Assembly (NCBI GenBank): GCA_021234155.1
Contig: JAJEKV010000546.1
Coordinates: forward strand, 87,727-151,726
Length of the DNA stretch: 64,000 bases
DNA from: Isoetes taiwanensis
Lineage: Eukaryota > Streptophyta > Lycopodiopsida > Isoetales > Isoetaceae
Reading direction: 5' to 3'
In this document: piece after piece, positions 31,788 to 43,080 of the stretch
Numbering within the stretch: the stretch's first letter is position 1
How the letters are laid out: each line of letters begins with the position of its first letter
Program-made: the position numbers and the translations under genes
Notes under the pieces: generated by a model
Told to the model about the DNA's origin: nothing
What the model saw: the letters and a program-made list of their open reading frames with translations, nothing else
Databases searched by the model: none

Positions 31788-31860
31788 CACCACAGTGGGA
31801 ATTGAACCCACGACCTTTTGATCCGAAGTCAAACGCACTAATCCACTGCGCTATGCAGCC
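31788..31860 (-). tRNA. tRNA-Arg(TCG), G72 subtype
   Basis: Otherwise consensus. Confidence 0.8.
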
Positions 31861-32002
31861 CTATTAGTGTTGATCTACCATCAAGTCCTGTTGTCGATAA
31901 AAGCTTATCAGCGAAGCTATTCCAAAGAATTATGGAGTAGCACTGAAGATCTTTCATAGACAAAAGGGTACTATTGGTTTAACTTTTACATAGTGCAATT
32001 AT

Positions 32003-32080
32003 GTTGAGATGGCCGAGTTGGTCTAAGGCGATTAAGGTTTACGGTCCAAAAGGGCATGGGTTCAAATCCCATTCTCAACA
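32003..32080 (+). pseudogene. tRNA-Leu copy with deleted anticodon 5' side
   Basis: Reads 'aaggcgattaaggtttacgg'; no anticodon stem. Confidence 0.72.
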
Positions 32081-32137
32081 TAGTAGTTGTATTTTTATGC
32101 ATAGATTGCACGGATCTTAGAATGTTGTTGCCATATT

Positions 32138-32210
32138 AACCACAGTGGGAATTGAACCCACGACCTTTTGATACGAAGTCAAGCGCGCTAATCCACTGTG
32201 CTATGCAGCC
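32138..32210 (-). tRNA. tRNA-Arg(TCG), U72 subtype
   Basis: Loop CTTCGTA; one D-arm change. Confidence 0.8.
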
Positions 32211-32352
32211 CTATTAGTGTTGATCTACCATCAAGTCCTGTTGTCGATAAAAGCTTATCATCGAAGCTATTCCAAAGAATTACGGAGTAGCACTGAAGAT
32301 CTTTCATAGACAAAAAGGTACTATTGAATTAACTTTTACATAATGCAATTAT

Positions 32353-32433
32353 GTTGAGATGGCCGAGTTGGTCTAAGGCGCCAGATTCAGGTTCTGGTCC
32401 GAAAGGGCATGGGTTCAAATCCCATTCTCAACA
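32353..32433 (+). tRNA. tRNA-Leu(CAG)
   Basis: Perfect fold with TTCAGGT loop and TCTCAAC acceptor. Confidence 0.94.
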
Positions 32434-32490
32434 TAGTAGTTGTATTTTTATGCATAGATTGCACGGATCTTAGGATGTTGTTGCCATATT

Positions 32491-32563
32491 GACCACAGTG
32501 GGAATTGAACCCACGACCTTTTGATCCGAAGTCAAACGCGCTAATCCACTGCGCTATGCAGCC
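32491..32563 (-). tRNA. tRNA-Arg(TCG)
   Basis: Full consensus. Confidence 0.92.
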
Positions 32564-32704
32564 CTATTAGTGTTGATCTACCATCAAGTCCTGTTGTCGA
32601 TAAAACCTTATCATCGAAGCTATTCCAAAGAATTATGGAGTAGCACTCAAGATCTTGCATAGACACAAGGGTACTATTGGACTAACTTTACATAATGCAA
32701 TTAT

Positions 32705-32785
32705 GTTGAGATGGTCGAGTTGGTCTAAGGCGCCAGATTAAGGTTCTGGTCCGAAAGGGCATGGGTTCAAATCCCATTCTCAACA
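32705..32785 (+). tRNA. tRNA-Leu(AAG)
   Basis: A box reads TGGTCGAG (one change). Confidence 0.88.
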
Positions 32786-32842
32786 TAGTAGTTGTATTTT
32801 TATGCATAGATTGCACGGATCTTAGAATGTTGTTGCCATATT

Positions 32843-32915
32843 GACCACAGTGGGAATTGAACCCACGACCTTTTGATCCAAAGTCAAACGCGCTAATCCA
32901 CTGCGATATGCAGCC
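32843..32915 (-). tRNA. tRNA-Arg-like, anticodon changed to TTG
   Basis: The loop is CTTTGGA, so the anticodon is TTG (would read CAA, Gln). The change is again at the CpG of the TCG anticodon. One D-stem change as well. Same variant at 45661. Confidence 0.75.
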
Positions 32916-33057
32916 CTATTAGTGTTGATATACCATCAAGTCCTGTTGTCGATAAAAGCTTATCAGCGAAGCTATTCCAAAGAATTATGGAGTAGCACTG
33001 AAGATCTTGCATAGACACCAGGGTACTATTGGTTTAACTTTTACATAGTGCAATTAT

Positions 33058-33138
33058 GTTGAGATGGTCGAGTTGGTCTAAGGCGCCAGATTAAGGTTAT
33101 GGTCTGAAAGGGCATGGGTTCAAATCCCATTCTCAACA
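33058..33138 (+). tRNA. tRNA-Leu(AAG)
   Basis: A box TGGTCGAG; anticodon stem CCAGA/TATGG (one mismatch). Confidence 0.8.
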
Positions 33139-33195
33139 TAGTAGTTGTATTTTTATGCATAGATTGTACGGATCTTAGAATGTTGTTGCCATATT

Positions 33196-33253
33196 GACCA
33201 CAGTGGGAATTGAACCCATGACCTTTTGCTCTGAAGTCAAACGCTATGCAACC
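33196..33253 (-). pseudogene. tRNA-Arg copy with D-arm deletion, TCA loop
   Basis: About 15 bases covering the D arm are missing ('aaacgctatgcaacc'); the loop is CTTCAGA. Confidence 0.8.
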
Positions 33254-33395
33254 CTATTAGTGTTGATCTACCATCAAGTCCTCTTGTCGATAAAAGCTTA
33301 TCATCGAAGCTATTCCAAAGAATTATGGAGTAGCACTGAAGACCTTGCATAGATACCAGGGTACTATTGGTTTAACTTTTACATAATGCAATTAT

Positions 33396-33476
33396 GTTGA
33401 GATGGCCGAGTTGGTCTAAGGCGCCAGATTAAGGTTCTGGTCTGAAAGGGCATGGGTTCAAATCCCATTCTCAACA
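33396..33476 (+). tRNA. tRNA-Leu(AAG)
   Basis: Consensus with TCTGAAAG after the anticodon stem. Confidence 0.93.
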
Positions 33477-33533
33477 TAGTAGTTGTAGTTTTATGCATAG
33501 ATTGCACGGAACTTAGAATGTTGTTGCCATATT

Positions 33534-33606
33534 GACCACAGTGGAAATTGAACCCACGACCTTTTGATTCGAAGTCAAACGCGCTAATCCACTGTGCTAT
33601 GCAGCC
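33534..33606 (-). tRNA. tRNA-Arg(TCG)
   Basis: Loop CTTCGAA (base 37 changed, anticodon kept); one T-stem mismatch. Confidence 0.85.
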
Positions 33607-33751
33607 CTATTAGTGTTGATCTACCATCAAGTCCTGTTGTTGTCGATAAAAGCTTACCATCGAAGCTATTCCAAAGAATTATGGAGTAGCACTGAAAATC
33701 TTGCATAGACACCAGGGTACTATTGGTTTAACTTTTACATAGTGCAATTAT

Positions 33752-33795
33752 ATTGAGATGGCCGAGTTGGTCTAAGGCGCCAGATTAAGGTTCCG
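33752..33795 (+). pseudogene. 5' half of tRNA-Leu split by retrotransposon
   Basis: Begins ATTGAGA (first base A instead of G) and runs to 'gattaaggttccg', where the LTR starts. The 3' half at 43680-43720 ends TCTCAATA, so its base 72 is T and restores pairing with A1. The two halves therefore come from one gene with an A-U first pair. Confidence 0.9.
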
Positions 33796-34414
33796 TGTTT
33801 GGGGTTAGGGCTCGGGATCGCTTCGAGGGAAATCCCATCTCTCGTGGAGATCCGTGGAAGTTGGCGGGGGCAAATCACGAGACACTCTTGTCACGCGGGA
33901 TTTTTGCTAATGAGAGGAAAGAACAAGAAAAACTTCGGATAAAGTAAAGAATGGCAATACACAATGAAACACACAAGACACTTGTGGAGAACACGGCAAT
34001 CCATTGATCAAAACAAGTGTACAATGAAGGCTCAAAAGAGCTACTAACAAAAGCATCAAAGATGTCATGATATTCGCTCTGAGTGACACAAAAGAACACT
34101 CACGAACCCTCTTTTTGAAGGAGCAAAAATGCTACAATATATAGGAACACCTGAGTGGCCTCACGGGCCTGAATCGATCCTCATCATGACAACGTGCTCC
34201 ACTACTTGGGCACTCGAGCGAGGAATTGGTCAAAGCCGTGCTACTGACAAGTAGTGGCCGTAGTGGGTCCTACCTTTGGGTCCCATCGCTTCTTGGAGGA
34301 GCTTTTTTATGCATAGATTGTGGATCCCTCTTCTTGGATGAGTGGCGGTGGGGCCTGGCCCTCATCATGCAGCAAGTATAGACCTTTTGTGTCCACTTGT
34401 GGCCGGGGCTAACA
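33796..34414 (-). repeat. 3' LTR of the retrotransposon
   Basis: 619 bp, beginning 'tgtttgggg' and ending 'ggggctaaca' on the plus strand. It matches 43081-43679 over its full length with scattered differences. It contains a foreign-looking 'tttttatgcatagattg' at 34304-34320 that is an exact word of the surrounding tRNA array and is absent from the other LTR. Confidence 0.92.
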
Positions 34415-34424
34415 CTCCCCCTAC
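34415..34424 (-). promoter_or_regulatory. Polypurine tract
   Basis: On the minus strand GTAGGGGGAG lies immediately before the 3' LTR (TGTTAGCCCC). This is the usual plus-strand primer position and confirms the element's orientation. Confidence 0.8.
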
Positions 34425-36561
34425 CAAACTACACTTATTGGCTAGAAAAGGGGCATGAATTCGGGGTGGGAATCCTCGTTAACTTCGATCTTGAACATAG
34501 AGATGAGGGAAATCCACCATTGTATTCAGTGTTGTTCGTCTCTTTTTCAGATTTGCTTGAGTCACGGATGCCAAACATTGAATTTATGCTCCTATGAGAA
34601 AGTGAGAAATCATGTTCTCCGGCGTGGCGTGGATCTGAGATGGAAGATTTGTGATCTCCATGTATAAGACAAGGTCCAACCCGAACTTTCCGGCATTTGC
34701 ATTGGGGTTGCAAAATGGATCACGGCACTTGCGTTTACGCATACACGGAGTATGGTCATGAGTCTTTGCCGCACGCAATTACGCATTGAAAAATGGATGG
34801 ATCAGCTGAAGTTTTGGCCTTGGCAAGGAAGGTTACAAGACCAGAAATTGCATGCAGGCGGTCTTCCAAGAACACGCATTGGGGCATGTATATCCAGTTG
34901 TTGGTGTTGTCCAAAGTTTCATCCTCACGCCCATTTCGTTGTATGCGGATGAAGCGTGGGTCTAAACGTTTACTCTTGCAATTTGCCGTGGGTGTCCAAT
35001 CTGCATGTTCTTTGACTTGATGTCCGTAATTTTGTCTCCATCTTTGGGGAATTGACCTTGATCGAGGTGGGCATCCAAAGCTTGCTAGTGTACTTTCGGT
35101 TGTTTGGGGGTTGGTTTAGGTCATCCTGCATCGTTCTTGGAATTCCAATAATATCTTCTCGGGTATTGAGTAGCCAAATCTCCCATGCACGGAATGTACG
35201 TAATGTAATCCACAGTCTGAGGTCCCACTCATCGGGGAGGGCGTTCATTTCATGCTCCGTGTCCCGTTGTCGTAAGGAAGCAGTGCAAGGTCAAGTTCTT
35301 GTTGAGAGTTGTATAGTGTTGCGGAAAGGAGCGTGCCAAGTTTAGCCATAGCTCCACTTGAGACGTAGAAGAGGCATGTATTCCGAGGTTTGTTCTTGCG
35401 AAATTTTGTGTCTTGAGGTACTTGTTCTTCTTGGTCAAAGAAGTTGTATTTGTATCTCCTTTAAAGTTCTCGATCGTTTATCGGATGATACGAGTAACAT
35501 GTGCCAGTAGAAGTGGCGTGCATGATGACATAAGCCGGGGGCTATGGTTCACGAGAAGCCGAAATGGTCGAGATGCGCAAGTTTGTAGGATATCAAAATT
35601 GATCGAGAGCACAAAGTGTGCCTCGATTCATAAATAAGAACTTATGAAGGGCCATTGTCAACATCTCTGTTCGGACTTGTGGTATCACCCTTGTTTCTCG
35701 GCCCGGAATAAAAGAAAAGTGTTTTCCTTGCTTGCACATAGTCATGGTTTATGGCCGGATAGTCGGGGAATAGTAGAAGCAAGCCGATAGGTTTGTTACG
35801 CTTTTTCTTTTGCATCATCAATGCCTTTGAAAGGGCATGGAAGCGTATCTTATTGTCTCTGCAATGATATCTTGTTGCTTTTATGCATAGATTTCAGTGA
35901 CTTTCGTGTGAGGTGTCGACTTGTCGGAGAAGTTGGGAATCGAGGAGCTTTGAAGTCGATCTTGGCTTGCAAATCTGTTTTGAGTCCCGACTATTTCAAA
36001 GCATCTTATGTTGTGTGTTGCCGATGAGCTGGTCTAACTTGCCTTGGAGAGATGCGATGTGAGCATCCTTATTACCGGCAAGGTGGTTTTGAAAGTCGTG
36101 ACCTTGGACTCAAGTATCAAGTTGGGATGTGTGGTTTTTGTTCTAGGTTTAGCATTATTCGTGGCGACCAGATTGTTGTAGCGTGTCTCAAGATCGGTGT
36201 ACTTGGTGTCGTTTTGTTTGAGGGTTTAGGAGTATAGGGTTTCCATCGACTTGGGAGGCATATCCATCTTACGCCTTCACCGGGTTAGCCACAAATTTGT
36301 AATTTGTTCTTGCATATTGCGAGAAAATGAAACAATCAGGAACTCACCGGGGAGGTTATAGGTGATGCCGGATGTGGGCCGGGTGCGATGATGAACGAAC
36401 TTGATATTTTCGATGAAGCTATTTGGATCCATTGGTGCGATCTTGCGTTGAGTGTTGAGTTCTTGGAGGTAGAAGCCATCTTGAATTATGTTGAGATAGG
36501 GGGAGTTAAGTCGGAAGGGCGGAGTGGAGTATGAGTGAAAAGTGAGGAGTGGAAGTCCCAT
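34425..36561 (-). pseudogene. Extra reading frames between pol and 3' LTR
   Basis: Minus-strand frames here look coding but are broken. 36277-36561 starts with ATG and includes 'MDPNSFIENIKFVHHRTRPT'. Next, about 36050-36240, comes a coiled-coil-like part ('KQNDTKYTDLETRYNNLVA'). Further pieces lie at 35250-35438 and 34970-35248 ('NALPDEWDLRLWITLRTFRA'). No envelope, RNase H or other family is recognised. It is probably one additional ORF of unknown function. The word 'ttttatgcatagatt' at 35879-35893 is shared with the tRNA array and probably does not belong. Confidence 0.45.
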
Positions 36562-36572
36562 TTGGGAAGTAG

Positions 36573-36595
36573 TTTTTTTTTTTTTTTTTTTTTTT
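36573..36595 (-). repeat. Poly(A) tract (minus strand)
   Basis: A 23-base T run on the plus strand, that is A23 on the element's coding strand, lies 11 bases before the ATG of the extra frame at 36561. Confidence 0.9.
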
Positions 36596-37268
36596 GAGTT
36601 TTGGGAGACCGCAACCGAAAGATCGCGGCGATTGAGAATCTCAATCCCCGACCTTTAGACCAAGATGCGTGAGAGTTCTGGCGGGAGAATAAAACTTTTA
36701 ATGGCCCGGTATTCCCACTTATTTGTCGAGAATATTAAAAAGAGGAGTTTTTTTGCGGTAGTGCAATTATTGGGGAATGATTCTAATATCGTGAGGTGAC
36801 CTTTCGTGAACATTTTGCTAGGGTTGGTAAAGCCTATAAATTGGAAGTTGGGTTCGCCGAGAAGAACCAAAATTCCTGAAGATGGAGAACTCGATAACGG
36901 CCGGTCCGGTGAGCTTATTGGATTACATGCAAGATGGACGACATCGATTGTATTGGCGTATGCATGGAATCGCCGGATCCCTATGGATCCTTGGTTGGAG
37001 GCACCGTCAACCCGAGATCCTTTTCGATCCCCGGGGAGGTGATCGTTCCACCGAGTGGTGGTTTTTTTTCGCATCCTCTCGGTGGAGTGCCCCGGAGTAA
37101 AGGGCGATGAGTAGCAAAGCATGATAGGGGTTTTCCCAATTTTTGTTTAGTTTAGATTTATTGGTGAAAAATCCCATTGAATTGTAGCCGGGCAATTTTG
37201 TACATAATAGAAAAGTGTTTCTCATAAATTTGTACAAGTGGTATCTTGTTGTAAATTTTGTTCTTGAG
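36596..37268 (-). other. Retrotransposon, region after integrase
   Basis: Low-similarity sequence with a minus-strand frame running out of the integrase end (to about 37007, 'KFMRNTFLLCTKLPGYNS'). A further 155-codon frame (36655-37122) is not recognised. Confidence 0.4.
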
Positions 37269-38280
37269 CTAAGGATCTTTTGCTTGGGGGTTTGAAATTT
37301 CTTGAGTCGAAATCCATTGACTAATGTAGGAAATGGAGTGCCATTCAATTCTTGTAATTGTAAAACTCGAGGATGTGGTATCTCGGAAATTTTGTATGGT
37401 CCCGACCATCCGAGCTTGAGTACCATTGGGATGTTGTTGATATCTCGAGTCGTAAAGAAGAACTAAGTAGCCAATTTGAAAAGTTTTTGTTTTTGATGTG
37501 TTTGTCATGCCATTGTTTTTGTAGTTGTTTGCCTTGTTGAAGTCTAAGAAAAGCATCTCTTGAAGTTCATCCGATTGTTGTTGATAAACTTCGTTCTTGC
37601 AAAGCTGTGATGGATTATGTTACATTGCTAACTAACATGAAATTTGAGTGAGGGTAAAATGAACTCAAAAGGCATAAGAGCCTCTTGGCCATACACAAGT
37701 CGAAAAGGTGTTTTCGGTTGCTACTTTGTATGTTGTATTGTAAGCCCATAAAGCGTAGGTAACTTATCTTGCCAATCTTTTCTTGTAGGATCACAAATCT
37801 TCTTGAGAATGTGGATAAGCACCTTGTTTGTGCTTTCAGCCAAGCCATTACCACAGGGGATAGTAAGGCGTGCTTTTTACGTGATGAAATAATGGATAGT
37901 TAGTGAGTTCAGCAATAGTGTGATTGATGAAATGAACTCCACGATCACTAACTAATTCTAAGGGACATCAAATCGCGTGATGATGTTCTTGTAGAGAACC
38001 TAAAGTTTTGTACTAGCAGGTGTTGTCGAGGTAGAACTACGCTTCAGCCCATTTGGTTGCATAGTCGTGAAGACTAGAATGTAGCGTGCCCTAGTGTTGA
38101 TTATTGGTGGGTCCATGGGACCAACAAAATCCATACCCCATTTGGCAAAGGGAGAGTTGGCTAACCGGCATTCCTCAATCGTGGGTCTACCAAGCCTCGA
38201 CAAACATCACACGCGTGTGTATTTGTGAGCATCTTTGAAAAGCGTGGGCCATATTACCCGGAAAGGAGGAGTTTCCTTGC
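37269..38280 (-). pseudogene. Integrase domain
   Basis: Pieces in order on the minus strand: the C..C part of the HHCC zinc finger near 38195-38260 ('HKYTRVCDVC'); the core start at 38000-38203 ('SPFAKWGMDFVGPMDPP', then 'NTRARYILVFT'); later core segments to about 37615; and the C-terminal GPY/F module at about 37330-37430 ('KLGWSGPYKISEI'). At least four frame changes break the sequence. Integrase joins the cDNA to host DNA. Confidence 0.85.
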
Positions 38281-38396
38281 GTGTTGTCTCAATTTGAAAT
38301 GACCAACCAAAGAGCTTCGTGGGCTTGTTTGACTAGATCAAGGGGACTTCGTGAGGAAGAACACATCGCGTCGAGCTACATTGAATTTTGCCACAT

Positions 38397-38900
38397 TTAT
38401 AGAGATGGCCAGCAACCATGGATTATAATCTCGTGCCATGTTGGAGAAGGAATTGTTGTTAAGGGCAGTTGTCTTTCCGGAGAGGGCATGGGGTCACTTC
38501 CGGGATTCTCAACATAGTAGTTGAGGAGAGAAATTGATAGTCGTGGTACCAATGAGGCGTGGAAATTGACCCAGAACGATTGAGCATCCGGAAGGGCATC
38601 GCGGAACTCCTTTGAGGGATCATCCGTGTGTATTCGTGAAAGATAGTGCTTAATGGGTGTGGTGCTGCATAAATATTTGTGAATAATGTCAAAGGGGCAA
38701 ACTCTTGCAATATCAATATCCATCGAGCAATTCGCCCGTGGGGGTTTGGCTTATTGATTAAATATAGAAGAGCTTGATGATCCACATATGAATTTGACTA
38801 CCAAGAAGATAGTGTCGAAAGCGTTGTACCGGAAAAGATAAGGCCAAGGGCTTCCCTTCCGAGTGGCGAATAGTTGCGGCCAGGATTGATTTTACCTCAA
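38397..38900 (-). pseudogene. RNase H domain
   Basis: The strongest piece (38459-38785) reads 'DHQALLYLINKPNPHGRIAR' followed by WILILQEF, the usual end of gypsy RNase H. The segment 38505-38523 ('attctcaacatagtagttg') is an exact tRNA-array word and interrupts the frame, so it is suspect. Confidence 0.8.
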
Positions 38901-38959
38901 GTTGGTCTATCCGATGGGCTTATCCGATTTGGTGCATACTCTTGAGCTAGAAATGATCA

Positions 38960-39720
38960 ATGCAAAAAAACTGAAACATCAACATGGACATGAAATGGTT
39001 TGTCCCATTGAGGTGGTACTAGCATTTTACTGTGAGCTTGACTTTGAGTTCTTTAAAAAGCTTGATTTGCATCAGATGTCCAAGTCCATGTGTATGGATT
39101 TCCAGTCGGTTTGTGAATTGGATCGGGCAAATCGGTGCCAATTCTGGAATAAAGGTGGCATAGAAGTTGACTTTGCCAAGAAAGGAACGTGTGTCCTTGA
39201 TATTAGCGGTGGATATGCTCGATGGACACAGCTGATTTTGTTTGGGTCCGTTGTAATGCCGTGGTCGACTCCGACATGTCCTAGAAGTACACCCGAGGTG
39301 ACACAGAAGGTGCACTTTTTCCGGATTGAGGCTAAATTCCCGATTCATCAGCGTTGAAAAACTAGTTCAAGTTTTACCAAATGGTCCATAACGTGGGTGT
39401 AAGTGGAGAAGTCATCCCGAAAGACTTGCGAGAAGGGATGAACTTGCATGTACTCTTGAAAAACGGCAAGCATAATGCGTTGAAATGTGGATGGTGAGTT
39501 TGACAATCCAAAAGGAAGCGACTTTGTAAGCAAAGGTACCCCATGGAGTAGTGAAGGTAGTCTTTAGTTGATCTTCTTCTCGAATGGATATTTGATTATA
39601 ACCTATAGGAGAAGCCGTCCATGAAGGAGTACATCTCGTGGCTGCTACATCTTCCAACACTTGATCCGTGAAGGGAGAGGGAAATGATCGTCCGTGGCTT
39701 GATTGAGTTTTCTATAATCC
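38960..39720 (-). pseudogene. Reverse transcriptase domain
   Basis: Recognisable motifs in order: 'GYNQISIREEDQLKTTFTTP' with WGTFAYKV (39540-39620), 'LSNSPSTFQRIMLAVFQEY' (39440-39520), the catalytic box as FRDD where F/Y-x-DD is expected (about 39410), and the thumb/connection 'FLGKVNFYATFIPELAPI' (39100-39180). Two or more frameshifts separate them. It copies the element RNA into DNA. Confidence 0.9.
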
Positions 39721-40200
39721 ACACAAGCGCTGAATTTTTTCCATTATGTTTGAGGGCAATAACAATAGGACTTACCCATTCTGAATGTTTGACCTAGATA
39801 AGATAAATCCGGTCCAAAAGCTTGTCAATTTCTCGCTTTAACCTTTTTCGCGGTAGTTTGGGTTAAGCGATGGTCTATCGTTGCTAGATGGGTCTAGCAT
39901 CCGGTTTGGTGGGAATCGAGTTGTCCCAATTCTTTCTTGATACCTCGGAGGTCTTTGTAGCTCCAAGCAAAGATGTGCTTGAAACGTTTGAATAGCACAA
40001 TGGCTTGCTCCCTGAATCTTTGGCGTGAGGAGCGTGCCAATCGGATTGGTTGATTTGTTCCAATATCAATTATGTCTACCGCTTGGGAGTTTGAATGTGT
40101 GGAATGACTTGATCATCACGAGCGGTGTGGGCTGGCTCCACAGTAGGACGGGGATGTTCATGTTGACCAATTTTGAAAAATAGTGGCGTGCCACTAGGAG

Positions 40201-40960
40201 TTAATTGTGGTGTCTTCTTGAGCAGGAGGAGGAGTAGGGGGTAGTCTCCTCATGTGGAACCAATGTGACGTTGTTACAAGGTGTCAAATAGGGGTCAACC
40301 AGCGTTGCTATGCCTTTATCAATATCCATGTCTTCCCATGGTTGATTGTGATACGGTAAGCCGTGAGTGGCAAACCCTTGGCTCATAACGATAGGTGTTG
40401 CAAACTTGTTGAGTCACCATGCGATTTATTGATCTCTGAGAAATGATCGGCCCGTGGTCGATCCATAAAATGTCGATGAGCTTGCCATCTGTGATAACAA
40501 GTTGATCTGTGGCCCGATGGTGAATGCTTTTAGCTTGTCTCAAAAAGGGTCGTCCTACTAACATTTCATAATCTCCGGATCTTCTCCTGCTCTCCAAACA
40601 CGAATTCCATGGTAAATTGTAGATCTCAATATTGGTGGTATTGGTTGTGTAACTCCTTGTGGTTGATATGGCCATTCGAAGCTTGATGTCATAAGGGCGA
40701 TATGGAGCTCCCTTATGCCCAATTGTCGTGCGAGATTATACGTAATAAGATTATTGCTGCTACGCCACCACCATGGGTCCCGAACATGGTGAGCGACCTT
40801 TTGGCCCACGATGTGCATGCATAGTGGGTGTTGATCAATGCGATTTGCATTTGGTATCTGAGGTTTTGTAAAATGTGCTTTCGTAGTCTTTGGACATAGT
40901 TGTAGGATAGTCGATAATTTTGAGAGGAATTTTGATTTTAGCAAGTTCTTGTTGAAGTAG
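40201..40960 (-). pseudogene. Retropepsin-like protease region
   Basis: The frame 40558-40944 contains 'SSNNLITYNLARQLGIRELH', which follows the position of the catalytic D-G-S/T box; that box itself is degraded here. The frame 40319-40675 contains 'MLVGRPFLRQAKS', matching the conserved (I/L)LGRPFL segment that ends retropepsins. Confidence 0.75.
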
Positions 40961-41087
40961 GGAGGGATTGCGGGTAGTTGTGGTGGATCCGTGGGTTGTT
41001 GTTGCTAACCAATAGATGTCGCTACCTTGTTGAGGAGGTCGAACTTCAGCAACAATGTTGAGTGGTGGTGTTGCGGATGTCGTGGCA

Positions 41088-42720
41088 TTAGGTGGTCGTG
41101 GCTCCGTCGTGTGGTAGCATTGTGAGACTTGAGTGCCTTACCTTACGCATGCGTTCGATGAGTTGAAGCGGACTTTTGCGAAGTTTAGGTTGAACATGAG
41201 GAAGTAGTTGATCGTTAGATTGGGTGCAAAATGAGCGATTTGGTTGATGGCTCGATTTGAGTGATGCGAATCGGGTACCAAAAACTTGGTCCGGGGTGCT
41301 TATGGCGTGGGGAATGAGGGAGAACCTCAATCCGGTTGGAGGATTCAAAGGTCGGGTGTTGATTGCATGGTAAATTTCTTCTTGGAGTTGATCATCCAAT
41401 TGTTTTGAGTTGTTTCTTTGTTGGCGTGGTTGTTGTTGTGGTGGCGTGGTGGTGGTTTGAGCTTATCGGGCGTGGGCCTTGCCTTCCCTTGGCTTCCCAT
41501 ACTTGAAAAGGTGTAAGACGATTGCCGTGGTTTGATTGGTGGAATTTGTATTTGAACTTGAGGAAGTTGAGGACAATCTGCGGGCCGATGCCCCCATTGG
41601 TCACGGTTGAAACATTGGGACTTGCTTGGATCAAAAGTGGAGCGAGGAGGTCCACGTTGTGGTTATTTTATTGTTCTTTGGGGTTGTTGTTGTTGTTATT
41701 ATGGACGTGCTTTGTAATACGTGGTTGAGTTTGCGTGGGTACCTTCGCACTTGGTGAACAAGGCGATGTCGACGTGATTTGGTCGTGGATTTGTACATTC
41801 TTGATGGTGTGGTTACGCATGTTGCGGCGTTTGCAATGGATCATGCTATCCGCGAGTTACACTCATTGATGTGACGAAAGTGGCAAATAGTACACCAAAT
41901 GTTATTTCTTGGGGAACTGCCGAGGCAATGAGGTCTTGGCGTGGGTGTGGCGAGGGAAATGGGAGTATCGTGGCTTGATCAGCGTGAGGAAACATGAGCA
42001 GTGATTGACTAATTCAATGGCTTCTTGTAATGTCTTGGGCGCAAATACTTTCGGAGTCATAAATCGGATGTGAGAGGGTAAGCCTTGAAGAAACCACACT
42101 AGAATTTGGCTTTGGGTTGGAAATTCCTTCAACTTGTTGACTCAAGAGCGGCAATTATGCAAAGTTGGATTCTCACGGGGTTACGCTTGAGTGTGTTGAG
42201 GTCGTTCAGCTGTTGTTGATCATCCGCAAGGGTGCCGTAATGGGAAAGAAAAAGAGGTCTTCATGTGTATCAATCTTGTTTCCAGTGGCTTTTGTTTGCC
42301 ATCAGCCATTCGTGGGGTCAACCATGAAAAGATGTGGAATTTTAGTTTTGAATCGGGTGACCATTGAGATATTTTAGTGACTCAAATTCATCCATGTGAG
42401 ACTGAGCACTTGGTCTATGTGTTTACCTTTATCATTTCCAAAGAGTGGATATTGGAGTTTTAAAGCATGTGTAGGAGTCTATGCATGAATGGGTGTTTGC
42501 ATTTGTGGAAAAGAAAAGACAAGAGGTGTTGGCTATTCCAAGAAAAATTGCGAAGATCTTGCATAGGTTGTGTGAGATTAGTAAAAGAGGTTTGATTTTT
42601 TGTAGTGGGAACAAAGGTTGTTGAGGCATGAACGTGTGTGGGGAAGCGATTAAGGAACCGGCGGTAGGGGAATTGACAAAGGTGGAAGCGGTGGTACAAA
42701 GTTCCTAAAGAAAAAGATTA
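41088..42720 (-). pseudogene. Gag region
   Basis: 41902-42132 carries the core of a retrotransposon gag domain ('LPSHIRFMTPKVFAPKTLQE'). 41573-41614 encodes a zinc knuckle of the C-x2-C-x4-H-x4-C type with the second Cys replaced by Arg (CFNR-DQWGH-RPADC). It is followed by a Pro/Gln-rich tail. 42460-42699 is Pro-rich and may be the N-terminal part. The word at 42550-42566 ('gcgaagatcttgcatag') is identical to the tRNA array. Confidence 0.75.
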
Positions 42721-43080
42721 CCAATAGAGAAAACATTTTGCGAGATGTTCGGGAAAATTGCGGTGGTTCACGATCTTGAGTTGGGGATTTGAGGTGGAAG
42801 TAAATTCAAAGGTGCGGTTGCCCTCTACATGATCAAACCGAGCGGAACAATGGCGACCTTAATTATGGGGAATGGAAGAAAAGTTGTATTTACATGGTCA
42901 GGTGGAACAGCTCATTACCGCGACGGAGAAGAGACAATCGAACCCGGAGTGTATGTGGACATATTGGCGGAGGCGTCATTTTCATGGCGACGTCTTGACT
43001 CCATCCGTGTGTTGACCGGGAGTAAAGAAGGGATTGAACATGGTATCAATGTTGACTTTCGGTGAGCCCCAGAACAGCGA
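42721..43080 (-). other. 5' leader of the retrotransposon
   Basis: Between the 5' LTR and gag. Next to the LTR the minus strand reads TCGCTGTTCTGGGGCTCACC. A primer-binding site is expected here, but no confident match to a tRNA 3' end can be made from memory. Confidence 0.5.

Larger units (their letters stand above)
28260..33795. repeat. tRNA-Arg/tRNA-Leu tandem array, block 2
   Basis: Sixteen tRNA-Arg and fifteen complete tRNA-Leu positions in the same 350-bp units as block 1. It ends where the retrotransposon splits the sixteenth tRNA-Leu. The first units correspond one-to-one with the first units of block 1 as part of the segmental duplication. Confidence 0.95.

Noticed and set aside
34425-36561. 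Envelope-like gene making the element a retrovirus-type
   Set aside because: No signal peptide, membrane span or other envelope trait can be shown in the broken frames.
43036-43055. 'tggtatca' near the 5' LTR as an initiator-tRNA primer-binding site
   Set aside because: It is on the plus strand, opposite to the element's coding strand, and not adjacent to the LTR.
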